From positions 1-15,778 of the forward strand of contig DAIUFH010000052.1 in assembly GCA_036844705.1 (NCBI GenBank): a stretch of 15,778 nucleotides of DNA. Direction: 5' to 3'. A program made the translations under genes and the position numbers. The DNA is from DAIUFH01 sp036844705. GTDB taxonomy: Bacteria > Bacillota > Clostridia > Tissierellales > Tissierellaceae. Below are positions 8,251 through 15,178 of this stretch, one piece after another (position 1 is the first letter of the stretch; every line of letters begins with the position of its first letter). Under the pieces are notes generated by a model. That model ran no database searches, was not told where the DNA came from, and saw nothing but the letters and a program-made list of their open reading frames with translations.

Positions 8251-8266
8251 CGTTAAAGTGTTAACG
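8251..8266 (+). promoter_or_regulatory. Candidate operator CGTTAA-N4-TTAACG before the OPT operon
   Basis: CGTTAAAGTGTTAACG is a perfect 6+6 inverted repeat around AGTG, 33 bases before the OPT start codon. Its size and symmetry are those of a dimeric regulator's binding site. A second, smaller palindrome, TGATATCA (8221-8228), lies just upstream and shares its core with TTGATATCAA in front of the PucR-type gene. No convincing -35/-10 pair could be assigned here. The regulator is unknown; the PucR-type protein is the natural first candidate. Confidence 0.4.
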
Positions 8267-8299
8267 CCATAATAAGAAGAGAGGAGATGTAATATATCC

Positions 8300-9880
8300 A
8301 TGAAAGATCAAAACAAGGATGCTTATGTCAAGATACCAAAAGAACGGATTAGTGCATTTGAACCACAAACATTTATTCTGGGCATGGTATTGTCTGTACT
8401 ATCTGCAATTATTTGTATGCAAATTATTGCAAAGGTAGGGGTAACACCAAATACATCTATAATAGGTGCTATTGTTGCAATGGTAATTGCTAGAGTACCT
8501 ATACAGTCGTTTTTGAAATTTAGATCTTTAGAAAGACAAAATCTGATTCAAACTACTGTATCTGCGGCAGGATTTTCAGCAGCTAACTGTGGATTTTTGG
8601 CCGTTTCTATTTTCTTTATTTTAGGTGAAACAAGTTTTATAATGCCAATGGCTATTGGTTCATTAGTTGGAGTAGTAATTTCCATATTTGTTGTTGGAAC
8701 TATTTACGATAGCAGTATTTTTCCAGCTGAAGCAGCATGGCCTCCAGGAGTAGCAACAGCACAAGCTATTCAGGCTGGTGATGAAGGAGGTTCAAAAGCA
8801 AAGAGATTATTACAAGGTTTGCTTTTAGGAGCTGTAGGAAGTCACTTTGGTCTTCCAGCTGCAGGTATTGGGATCGTATTTATCGCAAATCTTTTCTCAA
8901 TGATTGCACTAGGTGTAGGTTTAGTTTTAAGAGGTTATTCTACAGCCATTTTTGGACTGGATATAGGTGCTACATATATACCCCATGGTGTTATGATTGG
9001 TGCAGGTGTTATGGCACTTTTACAGTCACTGAAAAGTATATTTGGTTCAGGTAAAAAGACTGAAGATAAAGCGGTAAATTATACACAGTCAGATGAAAAT
9101 ACCAAAAAAAATCTAGGGATTGGGGTAGGGTTGTTTTTATTAGGTGCTCTACTATTGGCGATTGTATCAGGAATTATAACAGAAATGAGCATAGGGAAAT
9201 TTATACTATGGTTGATCTGGGCAACATTTTCATCAATAGCAGCTATGCTATTAGTAGGAATGGCAGCTATGCAATCAGGTTGGTTCCCGGGTTTTGCAAT
9301 AACTACAATTTTTATGACAATAGGAATATTCTTTAAATTTCCAGTTATACCACTTGCATTATTAACAGGTTATGTGACTTCCGTAGGCCCATGTTTTGCT
9401 GATATGGGGTATGATCTTAAAACCGGATGGATTTTAAGGGGAGAAGGTGAGGATAAAGAATATGAATTATATGGAAGAAAGCAACAAGTGATTATTGAAA
9501 TTATTGGAGGAATTATAGGAATCTTAGTAGTGGTATTTACTATGAACATCTATTTTGATTCTGGCTTAATGCCACCTGTAAGTCAAGTATTCGCCACTAC
9601 GGTTTCTGCTGGGGCTGATGCAGAACTTATGAAAACTTTATTGGTATGGGCTGTACCAGGTGCCATATTACAACTAATATTTGGACCTAAAAAAATGGTT
9701 GGTGTATTATTTGCTACAGGATTATTAATAAATAATCCAATATACGGAATTGGTGTCCTAGCTGCAGTAGTAGTTCGACTAATATTCGGTACCGAATTTA
9801 TGGAGATAAGAGATGCCGGCCTAATTGCTGGTGATGGGTTATATGGATTCTTTAGTGCCTTGGTTAAAGCTATGTTCTAA
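8300..9880 (+). CDS. OPT-family oligopeptide/metal-chelate transporter
   Basis: This is a 526-residue polytopic inner-membrane protein, hydrophobic along most of its length with perhaps 12-16 membrane segments. OPT-family features include the early ISAFEPQTFILGMVLSVLSA segment, the conserved IFPAEAAWPPGVATAQAIQAG stretch (about residues 138-160; the WPPG region is typical of OPT proteins), and GLDIGATYIPHGVMIGAG. One hydrophilic loop (about 248-273, rich in Lys, Asp and Asn) divides the protein. OPT proteins are proton-coupled importers of short peptides, modified peptides or metal chelates. As first gene of an operon of peptidase-like and racemase-like proteins, it probably brings in the compound they process. 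The ribosome site GAGGAG (8281-8286) is a rather long 13 bases from the ATG, but no alternative in-frame start is nearer. Confidence 0.92.
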   Translation: MKDQNKDAYVKIPKERISAFEPQTFILGMVLSVLSAIICMQIIAKVGVTPNTSIIGAIVAMVIARVPIQSFLKFRSLERQNLIQTTVSAAGFSAANCGFLAVSIFFILGETSFIMPMAIGSLVGVVISIFVVGTIYDSSIFPAEAAWPPGVATAQAIQAGDEGGSKAKRLLQGLLLGAVGSHFGLPAAGIGIVFIANLFSMIALGVGLVLRGYSTAIFGLDIGATYIPHGVMIGAGVMALLQSLKSIFGSGKKTEDKAVNYTQSDENTKKNLGIGVGLFLLGALLLAIVSGIITEMSIGKFILWLIWATFSSIAAMLLVGMAAMQSGWFPGFAITTIFMTIGIFFKFPVIPLALLTGYVTSVGPCFADMGYDLKTGWILRGEGEDKEYELYGRKQQVIIEIIGGIIGILVVVFTMNIYFDSGLMPPVSQVFATTVSAGADAELMKTLLVWAVPGAILQLIFGPKKMVGVLFATGLLINNPIYGIGVLAAVVVRLIFGTEFMEIRDAGLIAGDGLYGFFSALVKAMF

Positions 9881-9898
9881 TTGATTGGAGTGAGGGTT

Positions 9899-10558
9899 AT
9901 GAAGGATAAAGATATATATAATGTTGGTGTTATTAGGGTAGTCTCCTTTACTGATGATGAAATGTTAAATCTACACGGTAAGATAATAGAGGAATATTAC
10001 CCTATGTTAAAGGTAACTTCAAAAGCTATTCCTGATCAGCCATATGGAATTCACGATGATGAAACCGAAAACATAGCTGTCCCAAAGATTATTGAGCTAG
10101 CTAAAAAGTGGGAAGGGATAGATGCGTTGATTATAAGCTGTGCTGGAGATCCAGCTGTTCATGAGTTAAGAAATATATTGGATATACCTGTTATAGGTGC
10201 AGGTGAAAGCACGGCTTTATTAGCTCTAAGATATGGAAAGGTATTTGGTACGCTTGGAATAACCAAAGATATTCCAAAAGCTTATACTAGAATCTTAGGA
10301 GATAGAATAGTTGGAACCTGTGATGTTCCCGGTGTTGTATCTACCCTAGACCTTATGAATGAAGATGGTAGGAAAAATGTTATTAATAAGGCTTTTGAGC
10401 TTAAGAATTTAGGAGCAGAAGTAATCGCACTTGCTTGTACAGGCATGTCAACTATTGGAATAGCTAAAGAAATAGAGAAAGCTTGTGGAATTCCTGTTAT
10501 TGATCCTGTAATCGCAGAGGGTTTAGTTGCGTACTATGAGTGTGTGAGAACTAAATAA
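9899..10558 (+). CDS. Aspartate/glutamate (hydantoin) racemase-family protein
   Basis: This 219-residue cytoplasmic protein belongs to the Asp/Glu racemase superfamily, closest in look to hydantoin racemases. The two catalytic cysteines expected for cofactor-free, two-base racemisation are present: C81 in ISCAGDPAV and C180 in ACTGMSTIG. Both sit in the right local motifs, with PVIGAGES and FGTLGITKD in between. I place the start at ATG 9899, which GGAGTGAGGG (9887-9896) serves. The TTG at 9881 would begin directly after the OPT stop and has no ribosome site of its own. The reaction is probably inversion of an alpha-carbon in an amino acid, hydantoin or related cyclic amide; the substrate is not readable. 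It is followed 18 bases later by the DUF917 gene, a partner that fits a hydantoin-like pathway. Confidence 0.85.
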   Translation: MKDKDIYNVGVIRVVSFTDDEMLNLHGKIIEEYYPMLKVTSKAIPDQPYGIHDDETENIAVPKIIELAKKWEGIDALIISCAGDPAVHELRNILDIPVIGAGESTALLALRYGKVFGTLGITKDIPKAYTRILGDRIVGTCDVPGVVSTLDLMNEDGRKNVINKAFELKNLGAEVIALACTGMSTIGIAKEIEKACGIPVIDPVIAEGLVAYYECVRTK

Positions 10559-10576
10559 CTAAATGAGGTGATAAAA

Positions 10577-11638
10577 TTGAAACTAAATAGAGAAATATTA
10601 GACTATGCATTAATAGGAGGAACTATATTAGGAGGCGGTGGAGGAGGTTCTAAAGATTCTGGACTTGAATCCGGCAGTATAGCATTGGCATATGGAGACA
10701 TAAATCTTGTAGATATATCAGAAATTGATGATGGTGTATTAATTGTTACGGCATCATCAGTAGGTGCTCCGGCCGCAGTTGATAAATATGTAAAACCTAG
10801 AGATTATATAAGAACTATAGAAATTTTAGAAGAAAATACAGGACTTAAGGTAGGAGGAATTATCACAAACGAAAACGGTGGGGCAGCAACTATCAATGGA
10901 TGGATACAGGCTTCTGTATTAAATATACCATTAATAGATGCACCATGCAATGGAAGGGCACATCCTACAGGAACAATGGGCAGTATGGGTCTTAACAATG
11001 TAAAAGATTTCGTTTCTTGTCAAGCATTTGCAGGTGGAAATCCTACTTTAGGAAATTATGTAGAAGGGTTTGTATGTGGTGATATCTATAAAACTTCAGC
11101 AATGGTTAGACAAGCAGCTGTACATTCCGGTGGGTTAGTGGCTGTTGCAAGAAATGTGGTAGATGCCAAGTATGTTAAAGAAAATGGTGCAATACATGGA
11201 GTTAGTCATGCTATTAATACTGGTAAGGCATATTATGAAGGTATGAAAACATCGCCATATGCTGCTATTGAAAACGTAGTGAAATATCTAAATGGAGAAA
11301 TAATATGCAAGGGAGTTGTGTCAGAATTTAATATTGTAACAAAAGGTGGATTTGATGTTGGAACTGTTACAGTAGGAGATGTAGAGATGAGCTTTTGGAA
11401 TGAGTATATGACGTTAGAATCCAATGGTAATAGATTATATACTTTCCCGGATCTTATTATGACCTTTGACTGTGATACAGGAATGCCATTGACAACAGCG
11501 GAAATTAATAAGGATATGAATATTGCTATAATAGCTGTTAAGAAGGATAATTTAAAATTAGGTGCCGGAATGTATGATTCAAAATTACTTAAAGAAATTG
11601 AGCCTATAATAAATAAAGAAATTTTAAAATATGTATAA
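10577..11638 (+). CDS. DUF917-family protein (S-methyl-thiohydantoin desulfurase/hydantoinase-like family)
   Basis: The protein is 353 residues, normal length for DUF917. Visible hallmarks are the Gly-rich entry LIGGTILGGGGGGSKDSG near the N-terminus (six consecutive glycines, residues 19-24), NENGGAA, and DAPCNGRAHPTGTMGSMG, which matches the D-x3-GRA-x-P block of the family. The C-terminal half (DVGTVTVGDVEMSFWNEYMT; PDLIMTFDCDTGMPL) is also typical. The family has been linked to thiohydantoin/hydantoin chemistry and to hydantoinase/oxoprolinase neighbours, but most members are uncharacterised. I set the start at TTG 10577, 6 bases after GAGGTG (10565-10570); a GTG at 10568 lies within that ribosome site and would add three residues. 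With the racemase upstream, a role in opening or desulfurising a cyclic amide is a reasonable guess only. Confidence 0.85.
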   Translation: MKLNREILDYALIGGTILGGGGGGSKDSGLESGSIALAYGDINLVDISEIDDGVLIVTASSVGAPAAVDKYVKPRDYIRTIEILEENTGLKVGGIITNENGGAATINGWIQASVLNIPLIDAPCNGRAHPTGTMGSMGLNNVKDFVSCQAFAGGNPTLGNYVEGFVCGDIYKTSAMVRQAAVHSGGLVAVARNVVDAKYVKENGAIHGVSHAINTGKAYYEGMKTSPYAAIENVVKYLNGEIICKGVVSEFNIVTKGGFDVGTVTVGDVEMSFWNEYMTLESNGNRLYTFPDLIMTFDCDTGMPLTTAEINKDMNIAIIAVKKDNLKLGAGMYDSKLLKEIEPIINKEILKYV

Positions 11639-11652
11639 TAGGAGGTCAAACA

Positions 11653-12585
11653 ATGTTACTTAAACAAGTTCTTGATATATATGAGTTGATTGATAGTTCA
11701 ACTGTTAATGGTGAAAAGATGAAAGAATATTTAGAATCCCTTGGAGCTAAAGATGTAGAGGTAAAAACTATTAGTGGAGATAAGGGAAAGACTGACTTTA
11801 TAAGGATAAAGATACCTGGAGCTAATGGAAAATCAATCGGAAAGGCTTCACCAACTTTGGGTGTGCTGGGTAGATTAGGAGGTATAGGAGCTAGACCTGA
11901 AATGATAGGAATGGTATCAGATGCGGATGGAGCTGTAGTTGCATTAGCTGTTGCAGCAAAATTGCTTGACATGCAAAATAAAGGAGATTATCTAGATGGT
12001 GATGTTATAATATCTACTCATATTTGTCCGGATGCTCCAACTCAACCCCATAAACCGGTTCCTTTCATGGGTTCTCCTGTTGATATGGCAACTGTTAACA
12101 AAGAAGAAGTAAATGGTGAATTAGATGCTATACTTTCTATAGATACAACCAAAGGAAACATGGTTATCAATCATAGAGGATTTGCTATATCTCCGACAGT
12201 AAAGGAAGGGTATATATTAAAGACTAGCGATGATTTGCTGGATATTATGCAAATTACTACTGGGAAATTACCGGTTGTATTTCCAATTACAACCCAAGAC
12301 ATAACTCCTTATGGAAATGACATTTATCATATCAACAGTATACTACAGCCTTCAACCGCTACAAATGCACCTGTTGTTGGGATAGCTATTACAACTGAAA
12401 CTGCAGTGCCAGGCTGTGCTACTGGTGCAAGTCATCCGTTTGACTTGGAACAAGCTGCAAGATTTACTATTGAAGTAGCTAAGACATATGGAAGAGGAGA
12501 TTGTAAGTTTTATGATGAAGTCGAATTTGAAAGAATAAATAAACTATATGGAAGTATGCATCATATACAAACTCTTGGTAAATAG
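11653..12585 (+). CDS. DUF1177-family protein, possible metal-dependent hydrolase
   Basis: This 310-residue protein matches the DUF1177 family along its whole length (LGVLGRLGGIGARPEMIGMV, THICPDAPTQPHKPVPFMGS, TTETAVPGCATGASHPFD). No function is established for the family. The layout recalls M20/M42 zinc peptidases: D90/D92 in SDADGAVVALAVAAKLL stand where those enzymes have the bridging Asp with the following helix, H123/D127 in THICPDAP replace the Glu-Glu pair, D164 in SIDTTKG resembles the M42 ligand block, and H261 in GASHPFD could be the last ligand. That comparison is mine, from motif order, and needs a structure. The ribosome site AGGAGGTC is strong, 14 bases after DUF917. Cytoplasmic; no signal peptide. 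Confidence 0.87.
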   Translation: MLLKQVLDIYELIDSSTVNGEKMKEYLESLGAKDVEVKTISGDKGKTDFIRIKIPGANGKSIGKASPTLGVLGRLGGIGARPEMIGMVSDADGAVVALAVAAKLLDMQNKGDYLDGDVIISTHICPDAPTQPHKPVPFMGSPVDMATVNKEEVNGELDAILSIDTTKGNMVINHRGFAISPTVKEGYILKTSDDLLDIMQITTGKLPVVFPITTQDITPYGNDIYHINSILQPSTATNAPVVGIAITTETAVPGCATGASHPFDLEQAARFTIEVAKTYGRGDCKFYDEVEFERINKLYGSMHHIQTLGK

Positions 12586-12596
12586 GGGGGAATGAA

Positions 12597-13274
12597 ATGA
12601 AAAAATTGGGAGCCATTACTATAGGGCAATCACCTAGAGATGATGTTATACCAGAAATGGTACCTTATCTTGGTGATGATGTTGAAATAATTCAGGCAGG
12701 AGCACTAGATGGTCTTTCTTATGAGGAAATTCTGAAGTTTGAACCTGAAGGTGATGATTATGTATTAGTGTCCAAGCTTAGAGATGGGAGAAGTGTTAAA
12801 TTTGCCGAAAAATTTATTTTACCTAGATTACAAGCTTGTATAGATAAATTAGAATCTGAAGGTGCCGATGTTATTCTATTTATATGTACTGGTGTTTTTC
12901 CTGACATATTTAAATCTTCGAAGGTTATTTTGTATCCTCAAAAAATATTACATGGAGTAACACCTAGACTAGTAGATAAAGGTAAGATAGCAGTAATAAC
13001 ACCTGATAAGGAGCAAATAGAACAAAGTCTTAAAAAATGGAGCGAAACTGGTGCAGAAGTTATTGTGGTCAATGGGTCTCCATATGGAGAAGAAACCGAA
13101 CTGGAAGATGCAATTAACGAGTTAAATAAAAATAATAATATTGACATAATAGTAATGGATTGTATAGGATATACTCAAGCAATGAAAAGAAAAGTATCTA
13201 AAGGAACTGGTAAACCAGTAGTACTTGCTAGAACAATTGTAGCAAGAGTCTTAGGCGAGATACTAAATTCATGA
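12597..13274 (+). CDS. AroM-family protein
   Basis: This 225-residue protein opens with KKLGAITIGQSPRDDVIPEM, the AroM hallmark, and continues with IQAGALDGLSYEEI and VSKLRDGRSVKF. AroM of Escherichia coli was named for its place in a TyrR-regulated unit with the shikimate kinase gene aroL, but its activity is unknown, and nothing here links to aromatic biosynthesis. The fold pattern resembles the Asp/Glu racemase group: two cysteines, C97 in FICTGVFP and C189 in MDCIGYTQ, lie 92 residues apart in racemase-like surroundings, close to the 99-residue spacing in the racemase-like protein of this operon. It may therefore be a second racemase/isomerase or lyase. The start ATG follows GGGGGGA by few bases, and the gene begins 11 bases after DUF1177. 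Confidence 0.88.
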   Translation: MKKLGAITIGQSPRDDVIPEMVPYLGDDVEIIQAGALDGLSYEEILKFEPEGDDYVLVSKLRDGRSVKFAEKFILPRLQACIDKLESEGADVILFICTGVFPDIFKSSKVILYPQKILHGVTPRLVDKGKIAVITPDKEQIEQSLKKWSETGAEVIVVNGSPYGEETELEDAINELNKNNNIDIIVMDCIGYTQAMKRKVSKGTGKPVVLARTIVARVLGEILNS

Positions 13275-13292
13275 TAGGTGAGGTGAGAAATT

Positions 13293-14234
13293 TTGAGTCA
13301 AAAATCAGGTTATAGAATTGTGGTAGAAGATTGTATGGCTGTTAAAAAAAGTGAAACAGTTTTAATACTGACCGATGATAATAAAATTGAAATAGGCAAT
13401 TCTTTGTATGAGGTAGCCAAAGAACTAGCTAAAGAGGCTGTCTTAATGGTTATGAAGCCTAGAAAAGTAAGTGGAGAGGAGCCTCCTGAATCTGTTGCAG
13501 AGGCTATGAAGAACTTTGATGTTATAATTTGTCCTACATCTACATCTATAACACATACAAATGCTAAAATAAATGCTGTAAAGCATGGGGCTAGATTAGC
13601 AAGTATGCCTGGGATTACAGAAGAAATGTTTAGAGAAGGTGCTATAACTGCAGATTACAAGTTGGTCGAAGAACTTACTCTCAAGTTTACTGATATGCTT
13701 ACAAAGGCAAAAAGTGCACGTATTGTAAAAGAAGGCTATTCACTTGAAATGAGTTTAGAAGGTAGAAACGGTGTACCTAGTACTGGAGTTTATAAAAGTC
13801 CAGGGCAAGCGGGCAATCTTCCATCAGGTGAGGCATATATTGCTCCTTTAGAAGGTAGTGCAAATGGTTCCATGAAGATTGATGGCAGCATGGTAGGGGT
13901 AGGTAAGTTAAGTAGTCCATTATATATTAAAGTTGCTGATGGAAGAATAATCGAGATAGAAGGAAAAGATAAGGATAAAGTTCATATTCTATTAGAGAAT
14001 GAGAGAAATGCCACTCTGGGAGAGTTAGGAATAGGTACTAATCCAGCTGCTAGATTGACTGGCGTTATTCTTGAGGATGAAAAAATCTATGGGACAGTTC
14101 ACATCGCTTTTGGAACCAATATTTCGTTTGGAGGATTGAATAAAGCAGATTGTCACCTAGATGGTGTAATACTTAAGCCAACCCTATATTTAGATGATAT
14201 ATTAGTGCTAGAAAATGGGGAATTTGTAATTTAG
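13293..14234 (+). CDS. M29-type aminopeptidase-like protein (leucyl aminopeptidase/NicX-related)
   Basis: This 313-residue cytoplasmic protein has the metal-site pattern of the M29 (AmpS/AmpT) aminopeptidases: E180 in SGEAYIAP, E244 in LGELGIGTNPAA, H270 in VHIAFGTN, and H288 and D290 in HLDGVI. The N-terminal alpha/beta part starts IVVEDCMAVKKSETVLILTD. It is about 100 residues shorter than classical M29 enzymes (near 410), as are many relatives annotated as leucyl aminopeptidase. The superfamily also contains 2,5-dihydroxypyridine dioxygenase (NicX), so peptidase activity is not certain; an oxygen-dependent reaction is unlikely if the host is an anaerobe. TTG at 13293 follows GGTGAGGTGAG and is the only reasonable start. 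Its position beside OPT, DUF1177 and racemase genes suggests it cleaves an imported peptide-like compound. Confidence 0.82.
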   Translation: MSQKSGYRIVVEDCMAVKKSETVLILTDDNKIEIGNSLYEVAKELAKEAVLMVMKPRKVSGEEPPESVAEAMKNFDVIICPTSTSITHTNAKINAVKHGARLASMPGITEEMFREGAITADYKLVEELTLKFTDMLTKAKSARIVKEGYSLEMSLEGRNGVPSTGVYKSPGQAGNLPSGEAYIAPLEGSANGSMKIDGSMVGVGKLSSPLYIKVADGRIIEIEGKDKDKVHILLENERNATLGELGIGTNPAARLTGVILEDEKIYGTVHIAFGTNISFGGLNKADCHLDGVILKPTLYLDDILVLENGEFVI

Positions 14235-14253
14235 TAAAAGCTGAGGTGATTTA

Positions 14254-15087
14254 TTGAATAAAATACAAGTAACACTAACTGTAGAAGAGGGAAAAGAAAT
14301 AATTGCATTGGGAATTCTAAAACATCCTCTATTATTAAATTCTATTGAAAAAGGTAAAGTTGTTTTTAAGGGAGGAACTACGGTATCAAGAATTACTGAG
14401 AAGTTATTAAACACACCTTTAAGGATAAGTGGAAGGATTACTACTCGTGGTACAGTAACAAGTCTTAAAGCTTTAAATTCACCACATTCAATATTATTTC
14501 ATGATGGTAAATGGAAAAATATTGATGATACAATAGCAGATGAAATACATGGGTTTTCATCTAATGATTTAATCATCTGTGGTGCAAATGCATTTGATTT
14601 CAAAGGTAGAGCAGCACTAATGGCAGGAAGTCCAGGTGGTGGAAATATAGGTAAATCTATAAGTTCTTGGTATTCTGAAGGGGCATCTGTTATTATACCA
14701 GTTGGTATTGAAAAAATGATTCCCGGGGATTTAGATGATATAATAAAGAGAAGTAGTAGAACAGGTAAGTCTTTATCTTGGGGAATGGCAGTCGGTTTAA
14801 TTCCCCTATATGGAGAGATATTTACTGAAGTAGAGGCTATCAAAATGCTGGCAGATGTGGATTGTTACGTAATAGGGGCTGGTGGTTTAGGTGAAGCCCA
14901 AGGAAGTACTACGTTGGAGATTAATGGTTCAACTGATGAACTGGAAAAGCTAATAAATACTTTACAGGATGTTAAAAGTAGAGTTTTGAGCATATCGGGA
15001 GATAAGGAATCCTTAGTTGAGTGTGCTGCTATATGTGACAATTGCTCTAAACATCTATCATGTGGGTATAAGAGAAGAGTGTTATAG
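14254..15087 (+). CDS. Unrecognised 277-residue protein; NagB/LUD-like fold suspected, C-terminal Cys cluster
   Basis: I do not recognise this family with certainty. Three features are visible. First, VVFKGGTTVSRITEKL (residues 36-51) resembles the G-x-G-(S/T)-T loop before a helix in NagB/RpiA/CoA-transferase-like proteins. Second, IICGANAFDFKGRAALMAG (107-125) followed by GASVIIPVGIEKMIPGDLDD (143-162) resembles the NAIT.DG... and V.GINKIV.DL blocks of LUD (LutC/DUF162) proteins. Third, four cysteines cluster at the end: C257-x3-C261-x2-C264-x5-C270, just before the C-terminal KRRVL, which could hold zinc or an iron-sulfur cluster. There is no signal peptide or membrane segment. It is the last gene of the OPT operon, TTG start 5 bases after GAGGTG, 19 bases after the aminopeptidase-like gene. 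The fold assignment is inference. Confidence 0.8.
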   Translation: MNKIQVTLTVEEGKEIIALGILKHPLLLNSIEKGKVVFKGGTTVSRITEKLLNTPLRISGRITTRGTVTSLKALNSPHSILFHDGKWKNIDDTIADEIHGFSSNDLIICGANAFDFKGRAALMAGSPGGGNIGKSISSWYSEGASVIIPVGIEKMIPGDLDDIIKRSSRTGKSLSWGMAVGLIPLYGEIFTEVEAIKMLADVDCYVIGAGGLGEAQGSTTLEINGSTDELEKLINTLQDVKSRVLSISGDKESLVECAAICDNCSKHLSCGYKRRVL

Positions 15088-15127
15088 AAAGTTGCGAATG
15101 TAATTAAATTCGTAATTTAGATTATAA

Positions 15128-15178
15128 AGTTTAGAATAGGTAGCCCAATTTGGACTACCTATTCTAAACTGCTTTTTC
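15128..15178 (+). terminator. Perfect 16-bp hairpin between convergent operons
   Basis: AGTTTAGAATAGGTAG (15128-15143) is exactly complementary to 15155-15170, with an 11-base loop that can add two more G-C pairs. On the + strand GCTTTTTCTT follows, giving a normal rho-independent terminator for the OPT operon. The right arm contains the stop codon of the alanine dehydrogenase gene on the - strand (15164-15166). In that direction the tail is only A/T-mixed, so termination may be weaker. Confidence 0.82.

Noticed and set aside
11233..11972. Two adjoining - strand open frames (138 and 108 codons) opposite DUF917 and DUF1177.
   Set aside because: The + strand frames match known families over their full length; the antisense frames have no ribosome sites and arise from codon bias.
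14499..14843. 114-codon - strand open frame inside the last operon gene.
   Set aside because: It has no ribosome site or recognisable sequence; the + strand frame continues the operon with proper spacing and a ribosome site.
15022..15066. C-x3-C-x2-C in the last operon gene looks like a radical-SAM motif.
   Set aside because: It is at the extreme C-terminus with no barrel sequence after it, so a radical-SAM enzyme is ruled out; a metal or cluster tail is the simpler reading.
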